64,000 bases of DNA from Streptomyces sp. DH-12 (GTDB lineage: Bacteria > Actinomycetota > Actinomycetes > Streptomycetales > Streptomycetaceae), in NCBI RefSeq assembly GCF_002899455.1, contig NZ_PPFB01000001.1:434001-498000 (forward strand), given 5' to 3'. Shown piece by piece: positions 1 to 12,000 of this stretch. Every line of letters starts with the position of its first letter. Position 1 is the stretch's first letter. A program made the position numbers and the translations under genes. The notes beneath the pieces were generated by a model. The model was not told where the DNA came from, made no database searches, and saw nothing but the letters and a program-made list of their open reading frames with translations.

Positions 1-1
1 C

Positions 2-3000
2 ACCCACCAGACGGTGGCCGAGCTGGCGCGGGTCGGCAGGCGCGAGGACGACCGGCCGGCCGTGCGCGCCGAGGACGACGGGACCGGACCCGTCGAGCTC
101 ACCCCGATCGTCCACCGGCTGCGCGAGCGCCGCGGCCCCGTCGACGCCTTCCACCAGTCGGTGCTGCTCCAGGTCCCGGCGGGGCTGGGCGAGGAGCGGC
201 TCACGGCGGCCGTGCAGGCGCTGCTCGACCACCACGACGCCCTGCGGCTGCGGCTGACCCGCACGGCGGGCGGACTGGTGTGGGCGCTGGAGGCGGGTGA
301 GCGCGGGTCGGTGGACGCCGCCCGGTGCGTGCGCCGCGTGTCCCTGGCCGGTGCCGACGTGGCGCAGGAGGCGCGGGCGGCGGTGGCGCGGCTGGCGCCG
401 GAGTCGGGCGTGATGGTGCAGGCGGTGTGGTTCGACGCGGGCACGGAGGCCCCGGGCCGGCTGCTGGTCGTGGCGCATCACCTGGCGGTGGACGGGGTGT
501 CGTGGCGCATCCTGCTGCCGGACCTGCGGCAGGCCTGGGAGTCGGTGGCGGCCGGTGAGCCGGTCCGGCTCGATCCGGTGGGCACGTCGTTCCGGCGCTG
601 GGCGGCCCTGCTCGGCGAGCGCGCGCAGGACCCGGCACTGCTGGAGGAACTGCCGTACTGGACCGACACGTTCGCGGCCCCGGAGCCGCCGTTGGGCGGC
701 CGCCCGCTGAACCCCGTGCAGGACACGGTGGCCACGGCGCGGCAGTTCACGGTGACACTGCCGCGGGCGCGCACGGGCCCGCTGCTGTCGTCCGTCCCGG
801 CCGCCCTCCACGGCGGCGTCAACGACGTCCTGCTGGGTGCGCTGGCCCTCGCCGTGCGCCAGTGGCGCGAGGTCCGTGGCGGCGGCGCCGAGGGCGGGGT
901 GCTGATCGACCTGGAGGGCCACGGCCGCGACAGCGACCGTCCGGACGTGGACCTCTCCCGCACGGTGGGCTGGTTCACCCGCGTCCACCCCGTACGGCTC
1001 GACGTCACGGGCGACGACCCCGTGGGCGCCGCCAAGCAGGCCAAGGAACAGCTCGGCCGGGTGCCCGGCCAGGGCTCCGGCCACGGACTGCTGCGCTACC
1101 TCAACCCGCAGACGGCCCCGCTCCTGACGCACTGCGCCCGGCCGCAGATCGGCTTCAACTACCTGGGCCGCACGAGCACGTCGTCGCCGGCTTCGGAGAA
1201 CGGCGACTGGACGGTGGCCGACGACGCGCACGGCCTCGGCGCCGGCACCGACCCGGCGACACCGCTGCTGCACGTGCTCGACGTCAACGCGGTCGCGGTC
1301 GACGGTGCGGACGGCCCGGTGCTGTCGGCGACGTTCGCGTGGGCGGGCGGGCTGCTGGACGAGGCGGAGGTGCGGGAGCTGGCCGAGCGGTGGCTGCGGG
1401 CGCTGGAGACCCTCGCGGACCCGGGCACGGACACCGGGACCGGCGGTCACACGCCGTCCGACTTCCCCCTGGTGCCGGCGCTCACCCAGGAGCAGGTCGA
1501 GGCCCTGGAGGCCGCCTACCCCGGCCTGGAGGACGTCCTGCCGCTCTCCCCGCTCCAGGAGGGCCTGCTCTTCCACGCCGTCTACGACGGCGGCGAGAGC
1601 GACGTCTACACCCCGCAGCTCTGCCTCGACCTCGAAGGGCCCCTCGACGCGGGCGCGCTCCGGGCCGCCTGCACGGCGCTGCTGGACCGGCACGCCAACC
1701 TGCGGGCCGCGTTCGTCCACGACGTCACGGAGACCCCGGTCCAGGTGATCGCCGGCGCTCCCGGACTCCCCTGGCTCACGGCCGACCTGAGCGCCCTGCC
1801 CGAGCCCGAGCAGGCCGCCGAGAGCGACCGGATCGCGGACGCGCAGCTCGCCGAGCGCTTCGACCCCGCGCGTCCGCCCCTGCTGCGGGCCGCGCTGCTC
1901 CGCCTCGGCGACAAGCACCACCGGCTCGTGCTGACGCACCACCACATCCTGCTGGACGGCTGGTCGGTGCCCGTCCTCGCCCGGGACCTGTTCGCCCTGT
2001 ACGCGGCCGGGGGCGTGGCGGTCGCGCTGCCCCGGGTCGCCCCCTACGGCGCCTACCTGAGCTGGCTGGCCGCACAGGACCGCGACGCCGCGCGCACCGC
2101 CTGGGCCCAGGCCCTGGACGGGGTGGACGAGCCCACGCTCGCCGCGCCCGCCGCCCCCGACCGGACCGCGCCGGCCGCGCGCCCCGAACGGGTGCGCCCC
2201 GAGCTCCCGCCGGGCCTGGCCACCCGCCTCGTCACGTACGCCAGGTCCCGCGGGCTCACCGTCAACACGGTCCTCCAGGGCGCGTGGGCGCTGCTGCTGT
2301 CCCGGCTGACCGGCCGCGACGACGTGGTCTTCGGCACGACGGTCTCCGGCCGTCCGCCGGAGATACCCGGCATCGAGACCATGGCGGGCCTGTTCATCAA
2401 CACCCTGCCCGTCAGGGCACGGCTCGACCAGGACCGGACCCTGGAGGACCTGCTGCGCGGCCTCCAGGACGAGCAGGCCGACCTGATGGCCCACCAGCAC
2501 CTCGGACTGAGCGACATCCAGCGTCTCGCCGGGCTGCCCCGCCTGTTCGACTCGGCCATGGTCTACGAGAACTACCCGGTCGACGAGAGAGCCACGGCCC
2601 TCACCGGCACGTCCCTCGTCCTCACCCGCGCGGAGACCCGTGAGGCGGCCCACTACCAGCTCATGCTGCTCGCGGCACCGCACGAGCAGGGGGTGTCCCT
2701 GCGCATCGAGTACGCGCCCACCGCGTTCGGCGAGGAGGAGGCACGCGTGCTCGCCGACCGGTTCGTCCGGGTGCTGCGGACGTTCGTGGACGAGCCGCAC
2801 CGGACCGCCGGCACCGTCGAGGTCCTCACGGCCGAGGAGCGGCACCGCGTCCTGACCGACTGGAACGACGTCGGCGCGGACTCGGTGAGACCCGCGACGA
2901 GCGTTGCCGAGGCGTTCGCCGCACAGGTGGCGCGTACACCGGAGGCCGTGGCCGTCCGCTGGGACGGCGGCGTGCGCACGTACCGCGAACTGGACGAGCG

Positions 3001-6000
3001 GGCGGACCGGCTCGCGGCGCGGCTGCTGTCCCTGGGCGTCGTCCCGGAGGAGCGGGTCGCGCTGCTGATGGAGCGCTCGCCGGACGTCGTGACGGCGGTC
3101 CTCGCCGTGCTCAAGGCCGGGGCGGCCTACGTGCCCCTCGCCCCCGACCTCCCCCCGGCCAGGCTGGACACGATGCTGCGGCAGACCGGGGCGTCGGTCG
3201 TCGTCACGGACGGCACCCACCGCGACACGGCACCCGCCCTGCTGCCTCGCGCCGACCACTTCGTCACGGTGGCCGACGAGGACCCGCGCCACCCTCCGGC
3301 CGCCGTGCGCCCCCACCCGGACAGCGCCGCCTACGTGATGTTCACCTCCGGCTCCACCGGCGAGCCGAAGGGCGTGGAGATCACCCACCGCGGTGTGGTG
3401 AGCCTGGCCGCCGACCGCCACTGGACGACCGCGTTCGACGCCGGGCGCCCCATCCGGGCGCTGCTGCACTCGCCGTACGGTTTCGACCCGTCCACCTGCG
3501 AGCTGTGGGTCCCGCTGCTGAACGGCGGGGAGATCGTGGTGGCCCCGCCCGGTGACCCGGACGTGGCGGCCATCGCGCGGGCGGTCGGCGAGCACGGTGT
3601 CACCCTGCTCCTGCTGACGGCCGGACTCTTCCGCGTGGTGGCCGAGGAGGACCCGGGCTGCCTCGCCGGCGTCCGCGAGGTGATGGTCGGCGGCGACGTC
3701 GTCACGGCCGCCACCGTGCGCCGGGTGCTGGAGCACTGCCCCCGGACCGTGGTCACCGACGCGTACGGCCCGACCGAGATCACCGTGTACGCCACCGCGC
3801 ACACCATGGAGAACCGGGACGCGGTCCCGCCGGCCGTGCCGATCGGCCGCGCCCGCGACGGCATGCGCGCCTACGTGCTCGACGGCCGGCTGCGTCCGGT
3901 GCCGCCCGGCGCGCCCGGGGAGCTGTACATCGCCGGTGACGCGCTGGCCCGCGGCTACCTGAACCGGTTCGCGCAGACCGCGGAGCGCTTCGTCGCCGAC
4001 CCGTTCGGACCGGCCAGCACCCGCATGTACCGCACCGGAGACCTGGTGCGCTGGACACCGGACGGAGTGCTGGACTTCCTCGGCCGCGCCGACCAGCAGG
4101 TGAAGATCCGCGGCTTCCGCATCGAACCCGGCGAGATCGAGGGCGCCCTGGGCGAACAGGACGGAGTCGCCGACGCCGTCGTCCTGGTGCACCAGGCACC
4201 CTCCGGCGCCAAACACCTCACCGGCTACGTCGTGCCCGAACCAGGCCGCGTCCCCGACACCGGCACGCTCCGGGCGGCCCTCGCCGAACGACTCCCGGAC
4301 TACGCGCTCCCGGGCACCCTGCTCGTCCTGGACGAACTCCCCCTGACCCGGCACGGGAAGCTGGACCGGGCCGCCCTGCCGGTGCCGCGCCCGGAGGAGT
4401 CGGGCCGGGGCAGGGAGCCCCGCACGGAGCGGGAGGCACTGCTGTGCGGCCTGTTCGCGGACGTGCTGGGCGTCGAACGGGTCGGCGCGGACGACGGCTT
4501 CTTCGCCCTGGGCGGGGACAGCATCATGTCGATCCAGCTGGTCAGCCGGGCACGGCGGGCCGGTCTGGTGCTCACCCCGCGTGACGTCTTCGAGCGGCAG
4601 ACACCCGCCGCCCTGGCACACGTGTGCCGTGACGCCGACGGTCCCCGCACCACGGCCGGGGACACGGCGCAGGACGACGGCACGGGTCCGGTGGAGCCGA
4701 CTCCGGTGATGCGCTGGCTGCGGGAGTGGCGGGGCACCGTGGCGGGCTTCCAGCAGTCGGTGCTGCTCCGGGTCCCGGCGGGGCTGGGCGAGGAGCGGCT
4801 CACGGCGGCCGTGCAGGCACTGCTCGACCACCACGACGCGCTGCGGCTGAGGATTCCCGCGGACGCGGACGGGGCGCTGGAGGTGGGTGAGCGCGGGTCC
4901 GTGGACGCCGCCCGGTGCGTGCGCCGCGTGTCCCTGGCCGGTGCCGACGTGGCGCAGGAGGCGCGGGCGGCGGTGGCGCGGCTGGCGCCGGAGTCGGGCG
5001 TGATGGTGCAGGCGGTGTGGTTCGACGCGGGGCCGGAGGACTCCGGCCGGCTGCTGATCGTGGCGCACCACTTCGCGGTGGACGGGGTGTCGTGGCGCAT
5101 CCTGCTGCCGGACCTGCGGCAGGCGTGGGAGGCGCTGGCGGCGGGTGAGCCGATCGAGCTCGAGCCGGTGGGCACGTCGTTCCGGCGCTGGGCGCGGCTG
5201 CTCACCGAGCGGGCGCAGGAGCCGGCGCTGCTGGCGGAACTCCCGTACTGGACGGACCTGGCGGGCGCCGACGAGCCTCCGCTCGGCCGTCGCCCGCTGG
5301 ACCGGTCGCAGGACACCACCGCCACCGCCCGCCACCTGACGGTGACGCTGCCGGAAACCCGCACGGCACCGCTGCTGTCGTCCGTCCCGGCCGCCTTCCA
5401 CGGCGGCGTCAACGACGTCCTGCTGGGCGCGCTGGCCCTCGCCGTGCGCCAGTGGCGCGCGGCGCGCGGCGCCGATGCCGCCGACGGAGTCCTGATCGAC
5501 CTGGAGGGCCACGGCCGCGACGGCGACCGCGTCGGCGCGGACGTGGATCTCTCCCGTACCGTCGGCTGGTTCACCCGCGTCCACCCCGTACGACTCGACG
5601 TCACCGGCTCCGGGGACGACCCGGCGGACGCGGTGAAGCGGGTCAAGGAGCAGCTGCGGGCGGTCCCCGGCGACGGCTTCGGCCACGGCCTGCTGCGCCG
5701 CCTGAACACCGGCACCGCGGACGCCCTGGCCGCGCTCACCGAGCCCCAGATCGGCTTCAACTACCTGGGCCGTACGGTCTCCGTGTCGGCGTCCCCGGGG
5801 TCCTCGGCATCCCCGGGATCCGCGGCCGACTGGACGCCGCTCGACCGGCCGGGCGGCCTCGAGGGTCCGACGACGCCGCTGCCGCACGCGCTCGACATCA
5901 ACGCCATCGCGAAGGAGGGCCCCGAGGGGCCGGTGCTGTCGGCGACGTTCGCGTGGGCGGGGAAGCTGCTCGACGAGGCGGAGGTGCGGGACCTGGCCGA

Positions 6001-9000
6001 GCGGTGGCTGCGGGCGCTGGAGACCCTCGCGGACACGGGCGCGGAGAACGGCGGCCACACGCCGTCCGACTTCCCCCTCGTACCGGCGCTCATCCAGGAG
6101 CAGGTCGAGGCCCTGGAGGCCGCCTACCCCGGCCTGGAGGACGTCCTGCCGCTCTCCCCGCTCCAGGAGGGCCTGCTCTTCCACGCCGTCTACGACCACG
6201 AGGGGACCGACGTCTACACCGCCCAGGTCGAACTCGATCTGGAAGGGCGGCTGGACGGGGCGACCCTGCGCGAGGCGTGGACGGCGCTGCTGCGCCGGCA
6301 CGCCAACCTGCGGGCCGCGTTCGTACCCGACACGGCCGGCGTGCCCGTCCAGGTGGTCGTCCGCGACCCCGAACTGCCCTGGCGGACCGTCGACCTGCGC
6401 GCCCTGCCCGAGGCGGACGCGGAGGCGGAGGCCGGCCGGATGGCCGCCGAGGAGCGCGCACAGCGCCTCGACCCGGCGCAAGCACCGCTCATGCGCCTCA
6501 CCCTCCTCCGCCTGGGAGACACCCGCCACCGCCTGGTGCTGACGAACCACCACATCCTGTTCGACGGCTGGTCGGTGCCCGTCCTGGCGAAGGAACTCTT
6601 CACCCTGTACGCCGGTGGCGCCGGCGCGGAACTGCCGCCGCCGACTCCCTACAGCGACTACCTCGCCTGGCTCGCCGCCCAGGACGGGCAGGCGGCCGAG
6701 CGGGCCTGGGCGGACGCGCTCGACGGGGTCGAGGAGCCGACCCTGCTGGTCCCGGACGCCCCGACCGATGTCGCCGGCGCACCCGGCGTGCCCGCGAGGA
6801 TCGGCGCGGACCTCCCCGCGCCGGCCGTGACGGCGCTGCGCCGGCTGGCGCGCGACCGCGGCCTGACGGTCAACACCCTGGTGCAGGGCGCATGGGCGCT
6901 GCTGCTGTCCCGGCTGACCGGCCGCGACGACGTGGTCTTCGGCACGACGGTCTCCGGCCGTCCGCCGGAGATACCCGGCATCGAGACCATGGCGGGCCTG
7001 TTCATCAACACCCTCCCGGTCCGGGTCGTCCTCGATCCGGCCGAACGGCTGGCCGACCTCCTGCTGCGCGTCCAGGACGCCCAGTCGAAGCTGCTGGCCC
7101 ACCAGCACGTCGGCCTGAGCCGCATCAACAGGCTGTCCGGCCTGCCGCGGCTCTTCGACAGCCTCGTCGTCTTCGAGAACTACCCGGTCGCCGAAGGGGC
7201 CGTCCCCTCCTCCGGCCTCACCGTCAGCGGGTCGAAGGTCCACGACGCGACCCACTACCCGGTGACCCTCGCCGCCGGACTCCGCGACGACGACCGGCTG
7301 TGGCTGCGGCTCCACTACATGCCGCACCTCCTCACCGAGGAGGCCGCGCACACGCTCACCGGACGGTTCCTCGCCCTGCTCCGGACGCTCGCCGACGACC
7401 CCGCCCGCCCGTCCGGCACCGTCGAGGTCCTCACGGCCGAGGAGCGGCACCGCGTCCTGACCGACTGGAACGACGTCGACGCGGACTCGGTGAGACCCGC
7501 GACGAGCGTGGTCGAGGCGTTCGCCGCACAGGTGGCGCGTACGCCGGAGGCCGTGGCCGTCCGCTGGGACGGCGGCGTGCGCACGTACCGCGAACTGGAC
7601 GAGCGGGCGGACCGGCTCGCGGCGCGGCTGCTGTCCCTGGGCGTCGTCCCGGAGGAGCGGGTCGCGCTGCTGATGGAGCGCTCGCCCGAGGTCGTGACGG
7701 CGGTCCTCGCCGTGCTCAAGGCCGGAGCGGTCTACGTGCCCCTCGACGGGAAACTGCCCGAGGCCCGGCTCGCCTCGATGACACGGCTGACCGGATGCCG
7801 CGTCGTGGTCACGGACGGCAGTACGGCCGCCGACAGGCTGCCCGGCGTCGAGCACGAGGTCGTGATCGGCGACGACGACCGACCGGAGGAGGCAGCCGTC
7901 CAGGCCCCCGCCCCGCGCGTCCTGCCGGACAGCGCCGCCTACGTGATGTTCACCTCCGGCTCCACCGGCGAGCCGAAGGGCGTGGAGATCACCCACCGCG
8001 GGGTGGTGAGCCTGGCCACCGACCGCCGTTGGAGCACTGGTGCCGCGTCCGGTGCCGACGCGCGCCCGCGCCGGGTGCTGCTGCACTCGCCGTACGGCTT
8101 CGACCCGTCCACCTATGAGCTGTGGATGCCCCTGCTCGGCGGCGGCGAGGTCGTCGTCGCACCGCCCGGTGACCTCGACGTCTCCACCATCGCCCGTGCC
8201 CTCCGCGCCCACGGTGTGACCTCGCTGCTGCTGACCGCCGGGCTCTTCCGCGTGGTGGCGGAGGAGGACCCCGGCTGCCTGGCCGGCGTCCGCGAGGTGC
8301 TGACCGGCGGAGACGTGGTCTCGTCGGCGTCCGTGCGGCGTGTCCTGACCGCGTGCCCGGACACGGCCGTCACCGACATCTACGGCCCGACCGAGATCAC
8401 CCTGTTCGCCACCCAGCACACCCTGCGCGACGCGGCCCGGGTGCCGGGCAGCGTTCCCATCGGCCGCGCCCGCGACGGCATGCGCGCCTACGTGCTCGAC
8501 GGCCGGCTGCGTCCGGTGCCGCCCGGCGCGCCCGGGGAGCTGTACATCGCCGGTGACGCGCTGGCCCGCGGCTACCTGAACCGGTTCGCGCAGACCGCGG
8601 AGCGCTTCGTCGCCGACCCGTTCGGACCGGCCGGCACCCGCATGTACCGCACCGGAGACCTGGTGCGCTGGACACCGGACGGAGTGCTGGACTTCCTCGG
8701 CCGCGCCGACCAGCAGGTGAAGATCCGCGGCTTCCGCATCGAACCCGGCGAGATCGAGGGCGCCCTGGGCGAACAGGACGGAGTCGCCGACGCCGTCGTC
8801 CTGGTGCACCAGGCACCCTCCGGCGCCAAACACCTCACCGGCTACGTCGTGCCCGAACCAGGCCGCGTCCCCGACACCGGCACGCTCCGGGCGGCCCTCG
8901 CCGAACGACTCCCGGAGTACATGGTCCCCTCCGACATCCTCCTGCTCGACGCGCTGCCGATCACCTCGAACGCCAAGCTCGACCGCGCGGCTCTGCCCGT

Positions 9001-12000
9001 GCCCGACTTCACCGGCACGGCGGGCGCGGGACGCGCACCCCGCACTCCCGCGGAACGGACCCTGTGCACGCTGTTCGCGGAGGTACTGGGCCTCGGCAGC
9101 GTGGGCGCGGACGACGGCTTCTTCGCCCTGGGCGGGGACAGCATCATGTCGATCCAGCTGGTCAGCCGGGCACGGCGGGCCGGTCTGGTGCTCACCTCGC
9201 GCGACGTCTTCGAGCACCGGACGCCGGCCGCACTCGCGAAGGTCTGCCGCACCGCCGGCGAGGAACCGGCGGACGCCGCCGAGGACGACGGCACGGGTCC
9301 GGTGGAGCCGACTCCGGTGATGCGCTGGCTGCGGGACTGGCGGGGCACGGCGGCCGGCTTCCAGCAGTCGGTGCTGCTCCAGGTTCCGCCGGGGCTGGGC
9401 GAGGAGCGGCTGACGGCGGCGGTTCAGGCACTGCTGGACCACCACGACGCGCTGCGGCTGCGGGTGTCCGTCGACTGGGCGTCAGAGGTGGGTGAGCGGG
9501 GTTCGGTCGATGCGGCCCGGTGCGTGCGCCGTGTTCCCGCGGCCGACGCCGATATCGCCGGGGAGGCGCGTGCGGCGGTGGCGCGGCTGGCGCCGGAGTC
9601 GGGCGTGATGATGCAGGCGGTGTGGTTCGACGCGGGGCCGGAGGACTCCGGCCGGCTGCTGTTGACCGTGCACCACTTCGCCGTGGACGGCGTGTCGTGG
9701 CGCATCCTGGTGCCGGACCTGCGGCAGGCGTGGGAAGCGGTGGCCGCCGGTGAGCCGGTGCGGCTCGACCCGGTGGGCACGTCGTTCCGGCGCTGGGCGG
9801 GACTGCTCCGCGAGCACGCACATGACCCGCAGGTCAGCGCCGAACTTCCGTACTGGCAGGAGGTACTGGGGAGCGGCGGGCCGACGCTCGGCAACCGCGG
9901 CCTGGACCCCGCGTGCGACACCGCCGGCACGGCACGGCGGCTGACGGTGACGCTGCCCGGCGCGCACACGGGCCCGCTGCTGTCGTCCGTCCCCGCCGCC
10001 TTCCACGGCGGCGTCGACGACGTCCTGCTCGGCGCCCTGGCTCTCGCCGTGCGGCAGTGGTGTGCGGCTCGCGGGGCCGACGCCGACGCCGCCGGCGGTG
10101 TGCTGATCGACCTGGAGGGCCACGGCCGTGACACCGGCCGGGCGGACGTCGATCTGTCGCGCACGGTGGGCTGGTTCACCCGCGTCCACCCCGTGCGGCT
10201 CGACGTCACCGGCTCCGGGGACGACCCGGCGGACGCGGTGAAGCGGGTCAAGGAGCAGCTGCGGGCGGTCCCCGGCGACGGCACGGGGTACGGCCTCCTC
10301 CGCCACCTCAACGCCGGCACCGCGCCCGCGCTCGCCGGTCTCCCCCGGCCCCAGGTCGGCTTCAACTACCTCGGGCGCACCCCGACGACGTCCGCCTCCC
10401 CGTCCGCCGCGTCCGACTGGTCGCCGGTCGCACAGCCGGGAGGACCCGACACCGATCCGGCCACGCCGCTCGCGCACGCCCTGGACGTCAACGCCGTCAC
10501 GGTCGACGGTCCGGACGGCCCGGTGCTGTCGGCGACGTTCACGTGGGCGGGGAAGCTGCTCGACGAGGCGGAGGTGCGGGACCTGGCCGAGCGGTGGCTG
10601 CGGGCCCTCAGGACCCTCGCGGACACGGGCGCGGAGAACGGCGGCCACACGCCGTCCGACTTCCCCCTCGTGCCCCTGACCCAGCACCAGGTGGAGAACC
10701 TGGAGGCCGCCCACCCCGGCCTGGAGGACGTCCTCCCGCTCTCCCCGCTCCAGGACGGGTTCCTGTTCCACGCGCTGTACGACGCCCAGGGCACCGACGT
10801 CTACACCGCCCAGCTCGTACTGGACCTGGAAGGCCCCCTGGACGCGCCGGCCCTGCGCGAGGCGTGGACGGCGCTGCTGCGCCGGCACGCCAACCTGCGC
10901 GCCGGGTTCGTGCACGACGACGCCACCGGCGCCCCCGTCCAGGTCGTCGTGCGCGACCCCGAACTGCCGTGGCGCACCGTGGACCTGACCGGCACACCCG
11001 CGGCGGAGCAGGCCGTCCGGCGCGACCGCGTCGCCGAGGAGGAACGGTCGGCACGGTTCGACCTGTCGCGGCCTCCGCTGCTGCGCGTGGCGCTGGTCGA
11101 GCTGGGCGAGGAGCGCCACAGCCTCGTCCTGACGCCGCACCACATCCTGCTCGACGGCTGGTCCATGCCCGTGCTGCTGCGCGAGATGTTCGCGCTGTAC
11201 GCGTCGCGGGGCTCGGCGGCCGGACTGCCCGCGGTCACCCCGTACGGCGACTACCTCGCCTGGCTCGCCGTCCAGGACCGGGAGGGGGCGCGTGCCGCCT
11301 GGACCGCAGAGCTGGCCGGACTGGACGAGCCGACGCTGCTCGCCCCCGGGGCGTCGGGCACGCCCGCGGCCGAACCCGGCCACGTGGCGCTGGACCTGCC
11401 CTCCGGCACGGTCGAGGCCCTGCACCGGCTGGCGCGGGAGGCGGGCCTGACCGTCAACACCCTGGTGCAGGGGGCCTGGGCGGTGCTGCTGTCCCGGATG
11501 ACGGGCCGTGACGACGTCGTCTTCGGCGCCACGGTCGCGGGCCGCCCGCCGGAGGTCGCCGGGGTCGAGTCCATGGTCGGCCTCTTCATCAACACCCTGC
11601 CGGTCCGGGTCGCCCTGGACCCGCGGGCGACCGTCCTGGAGACGCTCACCAAACTCCAGAGCGACCAGTCATCCCTGATGGCCCACCAGCACCTCGGTCT
11701 GAGCGAGGTCACGCGCCTGTCCGGCCACCCCGTCCTCTTCGACACCCTTGTGGTCTTCGAGAACTACCCCGTCGACCGGGAGTCGTTCGCCCCGCGCGCG
11801 GGCGCTTCCGGGCCGCGGCTCACCGGGGTGAAGGGCCGGGACGCCACCCACTACCCGTTGAGCCTCATCGTCACCCAGGGAGCCGACGACGGTGCCCTCA
11901 CCCTCCGCCTCGGCTACCAGCGGGCCCACTTCGACCACGCGGCCGTGACCGCGTTGGCGGACCGGCTGGGCCTGCTGCTGCGGGAGTTCCCCGCCGGTCC

